NCBI GenBank assembly: GCA_028702015.1
Contig: JAQVPO010000079.1
Span: 1-6,237, forward strand
Direction: 5' to 3'
DNA: 6,237 bases
DNA from: Synergistaceae bacterium
GTDB lineage: Bacteria > Synergistota > Synergistia > Synergistales > Synergistaceae
Each line of letters begins with the position of its first letter. The stretch's first letter is position 1. This document shows, one piece after another, positions 1 to 6,237 of the stretch. The notes under the pieces are model-generated. The model was given only the letters and a program-made list of their open reading frames with translations. It was not told the origin of the DNA and searched no databases. A program made the translations under genes and the position numbers.

Positions 1-524
1 TGCAAACGCCAGAACCTAGGCTTTTGTATGCCAATCGCTCCGGAAAGGAGCGGTTTGAGAACTCCTCTGTGGGAAACAACAGCGAAGGTTCCACCGCAGT
101 GCCTTTTTATAAGCTGCTCAAGTTCGCAGAGAGCTCGTTTCATAACTTGATCCAGGGTCTCCGCACCTTCAAGAACGAGATTCTCCGGATCGTTTATCCA
201 TGTATTCCATAGAGAGGGTTCTTTTCTCGCTATCTCACTTTTAAGTACGCCTTCCCAAGGGCCAAGTTTTATGTTGCAGAACGACTCATCGACAGATAGC
301 CCGCAACTGCATTTATTGCTGATTATCTCTGCTGTGGAAATGGCTCTTTTAAGGGGGCTTGAATAGATATGGGCTATTTTCTTGTCCTCCATTACAGCGG
401 CTAGAGCTTCAGCCTGTGCAATGCCATTTTGGTTAAGCGGAAAATCCACGCGCCCTCTTATGCGGTTTTCCCTGTTGCCGGCACATTCGCCGTGCCTGAT
501 AAGATATATGGAGGTTTTTGCCAT
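1..524 (-). CDS. Histidine phosphatase family protein (phosphoglycerate mutase-like), 3' end cut by window
   Basis: The 174 visible residues form the N-terminal and central part of a histidine phosphatase (phosphoglycerate mutase-like fold), a cytosolic enzyme that works through a phosphohistidine intermediate. The signature RHGE lies at residues 10-13 with nucleophile His11. It is followed by the family pattern of a glycine/arginine stretch and PLNQNG (29-34), then SSPLKRA with Arg60, GPWEG at 88-92, and the second catalytic histidine in VVSHRG (His152). No signal peptide or membrane segment is seen. The ATG at 524 is preceded by AGAGGTG (528-534 on the plus strand), which supports the start. 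The frame has no stop before the left edge, so roughly 30 or more C-terminal residues are missing. Where relatives such as PhoE have a proton-donor Glu (LRE-x3-G-x-WEG), this protein has Asn84. The substrate cannot be told: alpha-ribazole phosphatase, PhoE-like broad phosphatase or mutase-like roles are all possible. It is transcribed divergently from hrcA. Confidence 0.9.
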   Translation of the reverse strand, partial: MAKTSIYLIRHGECAGNRENRIRGRVDFPLNQNGIAQAEALAAVMEDKKIAHIYSSPLKRAISTAEIISNKCSCGLSVDESFCNIKLGPWEGVLKSEIARKEPSLWNTWINDPENLVLEGAETLDQVMKRALCELEQLIKRHCGGTFAVVSHRGVLKPLLSGAIGIQKPRFWRL

Positions 525-590
525 TTGCACCTCTTGTGTTTATTGTCAAATAGACAGATTTTGAAACGATAAATTGACCATTAGGCGTTC

Positions 591-596
591 ATTATA
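591..596 (-). promoter_or_regulatory. Possible -10 box for the histidine phosphatase gene
   Basis: Read on the minus strand, 596-591 is a perfect TATAAT, about 67 nt upstream of the phosphatase ATG. The candidate -35 hexamers 16-18 nt further upstream match TTGACA at three of six positions at best. The call therefore rests on the -10 box and its location in the divergent spacer, which is AT-rich and could produce such a hexamer by chance. Confidence 0.3.
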
Positions 597-675
597 CATT
601 ATTGACAGCCTCTTCTTGAAAAAAATATGCAATATAATTTAAGTAAAAACTACTATATAAACGATCTGACCTGTA

Positions 676-704
676 TTGACATTTGTGAAAAGCGCTGTTA
701 TTCT
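676..704 (+). promoter_or_regulatory. SigmaA-type promoter of the hrcA-grpE-dnaK-dnaJ operon
   Basis: A perfect -35 TTGACA (676-681) is separated by 17 nt from the -10 TATTCT (699-704), which also carries the extended -10 dinucleotide TG at 696-697. Transcription would begin near 711, placing the CIRCE operator about 12 nt into the transcript. That is the usual geometry for HrcA-controlled vegetative promoters. No alternative heat-shock sigma factor site is needed to explain the control region. Confidence 0.85.
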
Positions 705-722
705 TGTCGCGTTGAATTTTAA

Positions 723-749
723 TTAGCACTCGTGATGCGAGAGTGCTAA
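723..749 (+). promoter_or_regulatory. CIRCE operator (HrcA-binding inverted repeat)
   Basis: The arms TTAGCACTC (723-731) and GAGTGCTAA (741-749) flank a 9-nt spacer and match the CIRCE consensus at every arm position. A CIRCE is bound by the HrcA dimer, so the operon is autoregulated: HrcA made from the first gene represses its own transcription and that of grpE, dnaK and dnaJ. The element lies in the transcribed leader, between the promoter and hrcA, and is the only copy in the window. Confidence 0.97.
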
Positions 750-757
750 CAAGGCGG

Positions 758-764
758 GGAGTGA
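758..764 (+). promoter_or_regulatory. Ribosome binding site that decides the hrcA start
   Basis: GGAGTGA at 758-764 ends 5 nt before the TTG at 770. This favours TTG 770 over the in-frame GTG codons at 743, which lies inside the right CIRCE arm, and at 761, which overlaps this site and would rely on a weaker AAGG at 751-754. Confidence 0.6.
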
Positions 765-769
765 TACCT

Positions 770-1786
770 TTGCTTACAGAGAGACAGTTGGAAGTTGTGC
801 TTTCCGTAGTATATGAATACATAAAAAGCGGTGAAAGCGTCGGCTCCCGCACTGTTTCAAGGCGGTATCTTACGGGGCATAGCTCAGCTACGATCAGGAA
901 CGAGATGTCCGATCTGGAAGAGATGGGTTTTCTTAAACAGCCTCACACTTCATCAGGAAGGATACCCACAACGCTTGGATACAGACTTTATGTCGACTCG
1001 GTGCTTCAGAGGGTTGATTCTTCAAGGTATACCAAGGAGTGGACAAAAAACCTCGGTGAGCACCATAAAGGTATAGAGGGCGCGCTGGAGTCGGCATCGG
1101 ACATCCTCAGCCGTCTGTCAAACTATGTAGGGGTAGCTGCCGTGACGCCATTGGATAAGGTCAGATTTCAAAGGGTTGATTTTGTCCGTTTGGGCGATAA
1201 GAACGTTTTGCTGCTGGTAGTACTACAAGGAGGGCTGGTGCATCAGAAAGTGATAAGCCTTCCGTGGGATGTTACCCAGGAATACTTAGATGATCTTTCG
1301 AGAAGAATAAATGTATTTGCTGGCTTTGAGTGGACTGAAATAAAAAAATCCCTGAAAGCCTACATAATGCAGGAGCTTTTAGATTATAAATCTGCGTGTG
1401 AAGCCGCGCTTCGCGAGCTTGAGGGGATAATAGTATCTCCTTCAATGAAGATATTTACAGGATCTATGAGCCATATGCTGAATCTGCCTGATTTTCAGGA
1501 TTTGAACCGTATACAGGCGTTATATGAATTTCTGGAACAGGAAGAAGGAATGGCAGAGCTTGTAAAAAGCTGTTCAAAAGAAGGCATAAACGTAGTTATA
1601 GGAGATGAAAACGAATCCCAGGCTATGAAAAAATCTTCTCTTGTCGCTGCTTCTACGGTCTGCAACGGACAAATGACGATGATAGGTGTTGTCGGACCTG
1701 AGAGAATGGACTATGAAAAAGTATTTACAACAATAGACAGAGTACTTCGGACCATGGATTTGGAATCCGAAGAGGAGGCTGAATAG
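770..1786 (+). CDS. hrcA: Heat-inducible transcription repressor HrcA
   Basis: HrcA is the cytosolic repressor of class I heat-shock genes; it binds CIRCE as a dimer and in characterised species needs GroEL to stay active. From the TTG at 770 the protein has 338 residues, normal for the family. It begins MLTERQ, the typical HrcA N-terminus, which is the main reason for preferring this start. Residues 1-75 form the winged helix-turn-helix, with VGSRT (24-28), SSATIRNEM (38-46), the DLEEMGF segment (48-54) and the wing SSGRIPT (61-67). The remainder is the dimerisation/GAF-like domain, ending in a segment containing IGVVGPERMDY. The gene is first in the operon, directly downstream of a perfect CIRCE, so it represses itself. 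The end of the gene carries the grpE ribosome binding site. An annotation using GTG 743 or 761 would add 9 or 3 residues. Confidence 0.95.
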   Translation: MLTERQLEVVLSVVYEYIKSGESVGSRTVSRRYLTGHSSATIRNEMSDLEEMGFLKQPHTSSGRIPTTLGYRLYVDSVLQRVDSSRYTKEWTKNLGEHHKGIEGALESASDILSRLSNYVGVAAVTPLDKVRFQRVDFVRLGDKNVLLLVVLQGGLVHQKVISLPWDVTQEYLDDLSRRINVFAGFEWTEIKKSLKAYIMQELLDYKSACEAALRELEGIIVSPSMKIFTGSMSHMLNLPDFQDLNRIQALYEFLEQEEGMAELVKSCSKEGINVVIGDENESQAMKKSSLVAASTVCNGQMTMIGVVGPERMDYEKVFTTIDRVLRTMDLESEEEAE

Positions 1787-1789
1787 AAG

Positions 1790-2368
1790 ATGCATAAAAG
1801 AGATAAGGTTAAAGGGGTACAAGCCGCTGCGGAAAGCGAATGTGCTGAAAAAATGGAAGAGCAGCTGCCGGTCGAAGAAAAATTGATATCTCATGAGAAT
1901 GACACTGAAGAATTACTTGGAATTATTGAAGAAATGAAAAAGGAAATAAAAAATCTCACGGAAGAGGCTTCAAGAGCAAGAGCCGATTACTACAACCTCA
2001 GAACAAGAGTTGAAAGAGACAGAGAGAAAAACTGCAAACTGGCAGCAGAAAGATCAATCGAAGAGCTTTTGCCTGTCTTTGAAAATCTGGAAAGAGTTTG
2101 CTGTGCGGTACAAGATGAAGAAAGCAACCTATATAAAGGAATGTTTATGATCACAAAGCAGTTTTACAAAGTTTTGGAGAACCTTGGGCTTGAAAACATT
2201 GAAACAGAAGGTGCATTTGATCCTGCTGTGCATGAAGCTGTTTCGATAGAGCCTGTAGAAGAGAGATCTAAGGACGGATGTATAATAGGCACCCTCAGAA
2301 AGGGATACAAGCTAGCTGGCCGTGTTATCAGGGCTCCGCAGGTTAGAGTCGGTAAATACACTGAGTGA
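1790..2368 (+). CDS. grpE: Nucleotide exchange factor GrpE
   Basis: GrpE is the cytosolic homodimeric exchange factor that releases ADP from DnaK and so resets the chaperone cycle. The protein has 192 residues, within the family range. Residues 1-40 are charged and probably flexible. Residues about 40-95 are rich in Glu, Lys and Arg and predict the long paired helix, including ADYYNLRTRVERDRE (65-79). The C-terminal beta-wing domain holds the signature FDPAVHEAV (143-151), GTLRKGY (167-173) and the closing RVIRAPQVRVG (178-188). The ATG lies 3 nt after the hrcA stop, with AGGAGG at 1773-1778 inside the hrcA coding end, so translation is likely coupled to hrcA. A 70-nt gap separates it from its partner dnaK. 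No key family motif is missing. Confidence 0.97.
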   Translation: MHKRDKVKGVQAAAESECAEKMEEQLPVEEKLISHENDTEELLGIIEEMKKEIKNLTEEASRARADYYNLRTRVERDREKNCKLAAERSIEELLPVFENLERVCCAVQDEESNLYKGMFMITKQFYKVLENLGLENIETEGAFDPAVHEAVSIEPVEERSKDGCIIGTLRKGYKLAGRVIRAPQVRVGKYTE

Positions 2369-2435
2369 CCTTTTCTCAAGAAGGAAACAAAGGAAGTATT
2401 TAAGATAAATTAATATTATGTCAAAGGTGGAATGA

Positions 2436-4274
<1,839 letters not shown>

Positions 4275-4277
4275 CGT

Positions 4278-4286
4278 GGGGTGAGG
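4278..4286 (+). promoter_or_regulatory. Ribosome binding site that decides the dnaJ start
   Basis: The G-rich stretch GGGGTGAGG at 4278-4286 gives a GGGGTG core ending 8 nt before ATG 4292. The in-frame GTG at 4286 would sit only 2 nt after that core, so ATG 4292 is preferred, giving an N-terminus close to the usual DnaJ start before the KDYYEILGV segment. Confidence 0.6.
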
Positions 4287-4291
4287 TGCGT

Positions 4292-5395
4292 ATGGCTGCT
4301 CCCGGCAAAAAAGACTATTATGAAATATTGGGTGTTGGACGGGGGGCCTCGGCCGACGAGATAAAAAAAGCGTACAGAAAGCTTACTCGTAAGTATCATC
4401 CCGATGCCAACCCAGGGGATGCTGAGGCCGAAAAAAAATATAAAGAGATAAACGAAGCTAACGAGGTGCTCAGCGATCCCAAGAAACGGGCGCAGTACGA
4501 CCAGTTTGGTTATGTTGGAGATATGCCTCCGGGAGGAGATTTTAGCGGTTCAGGTTTTGGCGGTGCTGATTTCGGTGACCTGTTTGGCGATCTTTTCGGG
4601 AGCGCCTTCGGAGGAGCTGGGAGACGCTCTGCCGACCCAAACGCCCCACGCAGGGGGCATGATCTTGAATATACCATGCAGATCTCGCTTGAAGATGCGT
4701 ACAGGGGAATTACTAAAAAAATCGAAGTTCCTCGTCTTGAAACTTGTCCGCGCTGCGGGGGAAGTGGCGCAGAGCCAGGCACTAAGATAGAAACATGCCC
4801 GACATGTGGCGGACGCGGACAGGTACAGCAGACCGTTAACACTCCTTTTGGCCAGATGTCCCAGGTTACAGCATGTCCGACCTGCCACGGCAAAGGGAAA
4901 GTGATAAAGACTCATTGCAGTGAATGCAGAGGTCAGGGGCGTGTGCAAAGACAGCATTCTGTTGATGTTAAGATCCCCGCCGGGATAGATACCGGAATAA
5001 GACTTAGAGTGTCGAGCCATGGAGAAGCAGGTATTAACGGAGGGCCTTCAGGAGATCTCTTCCTTCTTATAGAGGTAAAACCTGACAGGAGGTTTCAGCG
5101 CAAGGGCGATGATTTGAACACATCAGTTGACATACTGTATCCTCAGGCGGCATTGGGATGCGATGTCAGGATTGAAACTTTTGATGGATTTGAAAAATTG
5201 GACATACCCAGAGGCACTCAGCCAGGATCCAGGCTTCGTATTAAGGGCAGAGGAATGCCTCGCCTGCGCGGAAGGGGAACCGGTGACATGAATATCCTTG
5301 TGCGGGTCGGCATAAGCAAAAATCCATCTGCAAAGGAAAGAGAGCTGCTGGAACAGATAGCAAAAGAAATGAAAATTCCGGTTAAAGACAAATAA
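4292..5395 (+). CDS. dnaJ: Co-chaperone DnaJ (Hsp40, type I)
   Basis: DnaJ recognises unfolded proteins, hands them to DnaK and stimulates its ATPase in the cytosol. The 367-residue protein has the full type I layout. The J domain (about 8-73) opens with DYYEILGV and contains the essential HPD at 36-38. A Gly/Phe-rich linker (about 79-111) includes repeated GDLFG units. The zinc domain has four intact CxxCxGxG repeats starting at Cys152, Cys169, Cys195 and Cys209, enough for two zinc ions. The C-terminal client-binding and dimerisation domains follow, with [12 protein letters not shown] (229-240), GDLFLLIEV (254-262) and [17 protein letters not shown] (305-321). The gene begins 17 nt after dnaK, completes the operon and is followed by a strong terminator. 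No truncation or missing metal ligand is seen. Confidence 0.98.
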   Translation: MAAPGKKDYYEILGVGRGASADEIKKAYRKLTRKYHPDANPGDAEAEKKYKEINEANEVLSDPKKRAQYDQFGYVGDMPPGGDFSGSGFGGADFGDLFGDLFGSAFGGAGRRSADPNAPRRGHDLEYTMQISLEDAYRGITKKIEVPRLETCPRCGGSGAEPGTKIETCPTCGGRGQVQQTVNTPFGQMSQVTACPTCHGKGKVIKTHCSECRGQGRVQRQHSVDVKIPAGIDTGIRLRVSSHGEAGINGGPSGDLFLLIEVKPDRRFQRKGDDLNTSVDILYPQAALGCDVRIETFDGFEKLDIPRGTQPGSRLRIKGRGMPRLRGRGTGDMNILVRVGISKNPSAKERELLEQIAKEMKIPVKDK

Positions 5396-5405
5396 TATAT
5401 TTTAG

Positions 5406-5428
5406 ATAGTCTGATAAAATCAAACTAT
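5406..5428 (+). repeat. Imperfect inverted repeat after dnaJ
   Basis: The arms ATAGTCTGAT (5406-5415) and ATCAAACTAT (5419-5428) pair at 9 of 10 positions around a 3-nt AAA loop. The stem begins 10 nt after the dnaJ stop and lacks a following T-run, so it is not itself a terminator. It might protect the 3' end of the mRNA, but its AT-richness makes chance plausible. Confidence 0.4.
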
Positions 5429-5461
5429 AAAACATGCTAAATCAAGATCATTAAGTAAGAA

Positions 5462-5507
5462 AAGAAGAGTATTTTCTGGATCCAGAAAATACTCTTCTTT
5501 GTCTTTG
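5462..5507 (+). terminator. Intrinsic terminator of the heat-shock operon
   Basis: Positions 5462-5501 are a perfect 40-nt palindrome centred on GGATCC (5479-5484). In RNA this gives an 18-bp stem closed by a GATC loop. The right arm ends in CTTCTTT and continues as GTCTTT, a T-rich tail. It lies 66 nt after the dnaJ stop. The left flank is A-rich, so the element could also act on minus-strand transcripts. Confidence 0.85.
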
Positions 5508-5639
5508 CAGACAAGTATGGATTATTCTGCCAGTTAACAAGGGCTGTTTGGAAAAACTGTTTACTATTCTTTTATGAAGTATAAAATAAACTAACATGTT
5601 GTAAAAATTCAAATACTAAAATTGACTAACGATTTTTTC

Positions 5640-5668
5640 TTTACATATCGAATTATGGATTATAGAAT
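5640..5668 (+). promoter_or_regulatory. SigmaA-type promoter of the receptor gene
   Basis: The -35 TTTACA (5640-5645) and the -10 TAGAAT (5663-5668) each match the consensus at five of six positions and are separated by the ideal 17 nt. A start site near 5675 would leave a leader of about 158 nt before the TTG at 5833. The promoter lies after the heat-shock terminator, so the receptor gene is an independent unit. Confidence 0.65.
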
Positions 5669-5818
5669 AATCGGAGCGAATATTTGTTACCTTCGTGGTA
5701 TTTTTCTCTATTCTTGTACTATCATTGATGTGCAGCTGACTGGAGGTGAGACGTAGCAGGAAGTTCTGGGTTCACTCAGCAGTTTCATTCGTATTTGAAA
5801 TATTTCCACAATATTATT

Positions 5819-5825
5819 GGAGGTG
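5819..5825 (+). promoter_or_regulatory. Ribosome binding site that decides the receptor start
   Basis: GGAGGTG at 5819-5825 is a near-perfect Shine-Dalgarno sequence ending 7 nt before TTG 5833. It supports that rare start codon over the in-frame ATG eight codons in (5854), which would remove the lysines and part of the signal peptide. Confidence 0.85.
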
Positions 5826-5832
5826 CAGTATA

Positions 5833-6237
5833 TTGAAGAAGATCCTTGCAGTCATGGCAGTTATTATTATTCTTTGCACCGCAGGTGCAGCATTTGCAGC
5901 AGATCCTATCAAAGTCGGATATCTTGCAGCCCTTACAGGCGACTATGCAGCATATGGAATCACAGAAGTCAACATGGCTAAAATGGTAGTAGGCGATGTA
6001 AACGCAAAGGGCGGAATCCTCGGACGTAAGATCGAACTTGTCGTTTATGACACAAAGACACGCAATGAAGACGCAGTAAACGCAGTCCGCCGTATGATCG
6101 AAAGCGACAAGGTCGTTGCTATCATAGGAGCCAATTCAAGCGGTATCAACATTGCCACGGCTCCCATTTTTGACAAAGGCAAGACTCCCCAGATATCAAC
6201 AGTTGGTACTAACCCGCTCGTCACAGTAGACCATAAA
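5833..6237 (+). CDS. Branched-chain amino acid-type ABC transporter substrate-binding protein, 3' end cut by window
   Basis: The first 135 residues of an exported type I periplasmic binding protein of the Leu/Ile/Val receptor (LivJ-like) family are present and the frame is open at the right edge. The full protein would be expected near 370-390 residues. A signal peptide is clear: MKK, a hydrophobic core (4-15), then AFA with predicted cleavage after residue 22. Cys15 lies within the hydrophobic core, in ILC, which does not fit a lipobox. The mature part begins with the family pattern IKVGYLAALTGDYAAYG (26-42), followed by NAKGGILGRKIELVVYD, a helix with AVNAVRRMIESDKV, and AIIGANSSG, which belongs to the ligand-binding cleft of lobe I. 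The likely role is capture of an amino acid or small organic ligand for a Liv-type permease, but the ligand cannot be read from this part. Codon choice is strongly biased (GCA, ATC, GTC), suggesting high expression. Confidence 0.93.
   Translation, partial: MKKILAVMAVIIILCTAGAAFAADPIKVGYLAALTGDYAAYGITEVNMAKMVVGDVNAKGGILGRKIELVVYDTKTRNEDAVNAVRRMIESDKVVAIIGANSSGINIATAPIFDKGKTPQISTVGTNPLVTVDHK

Larger units (their letters stand above)
5396..5832 (+). other. Non-coding region between dnaJ and the receptor gene
   Basis: This 437-nt AT-rich stretch holds no convincing gene on either strand. From left to right it contains an imperfect inverted repeat just after the dnaJ stop, the palindromic terminator, about 130 nt with no recognisable signal, a promoter, and a leader of about 158 nt ending in the receptor ribosome binding site. 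The frame from GTG 5746 is open into the receptor gene, but its 29 extra codons give a Trp/Tyr/Arg-containing stretch unlike a signal peptide, so it is not annotated as coding. Confidence 0.7.

Noticed and set aside
382..564. Plus-strand open frame of 60 codons
   Set aside because: It is antisense to the histidine phosphatase, which has clear catalytic motifs. The frame resembles no family and has no ribosome binding site of note.
602..638. Second operon promoter from TTGACA 602 and TATAAT 633
   Set aside because: The 25-nt spacer is far too long for sigmaA, and a far better promoter lies at 676-704.
743..769. Longer HrcA starting at GTG 743 or GTG 761
   Set aside because: GTG 743 lies inside the CIRCE arm and has no ribosome binding site. 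GTG 761 overlaps the better ribosome binding site. TTG 770 gives the standard MLTERQ N-terminus.
592..852. Minus-strand open frame of 86 codons across the CIRCE and hrcA start
   Set aside because: It overlaps the operon promoter, CIRCE and the conserved HrcA DNA-binding domain, and its translation shows no recognisable family.
5746..5832. In-frame N-terminal extension of the receptor from GTG 5746
   Set aside because: It would place 29 residues rich in Arg, Trp and Tyr before a textbook signal peptide and would ignore the near-perfect ribosome binding site of TTG 5833.

Overview
This window carries the class I heat-shock operon hrcA-grpE-dnaK-dnaJ of an anaerobic-type bacterium. It is flanked on the left by a divergent, truncated histidine-phosphatase gene and on the right by the start of a gene for an exported branched-chain-amino-acid-type binding protein. 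The gene order, the perfect CIRCE operator and a DnaK without the Gram-negative-type insert near residue 75 resemble Firmicutes. The moderate GC content, the signal-peptide-bearing Liv-type receptor and frequent TTG starts would also fit Synergistota, a diderm phylum rich in such transporters. The phylum is an inference; no rRNA or other marker is present.

Layout: 1-524 (minus) is a histidine phosphatase that runs off the left edge. 525-769 is a divergent control region holding an extended -10 sigmaA-type promoter (676-704) and a perfect CIRCE (723-749). 770-1786 hrcA, 1790-2368 grpE, 2439-4274 dnaK and 4292-5395 dnaJ follow on the plus strand, with gaps of 3, 70 and 17 nt. 5396-5832 is non-coding and contains a small inverted repeat, a strong 40-nt palindromic terminator (5462-5507) and a promoter (5640-5668) that starts a leader of roughly 158 nt. 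5833-6237 is the N-terminal 135 residues of a periplasmic ligand-binding receptor.

How the genes work together: HrcA represses the operon through CIRCE. DnaJ delivers unfolded clients to DnaK and stimulates its ATPase, and GrpE exchanges ADP for ATP. After stress HrcA loses activity and the chaperones are induced; in characterised species this depends on GroEL availability. The terminator separates this operon from the transport gene.

No undescribed system is evident. The points most worth a second look are residue-level departures in otherwise ordinary proteins. DnaK has a changed interdomain linker and a histidine at a usually hydrophobic substrate-pocket position. The phosphatase has asparagine where the proton-donor glutamate is expected. 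The long leader of the receptor gene contains an orphan Shine-Dalgarno-like sequence.
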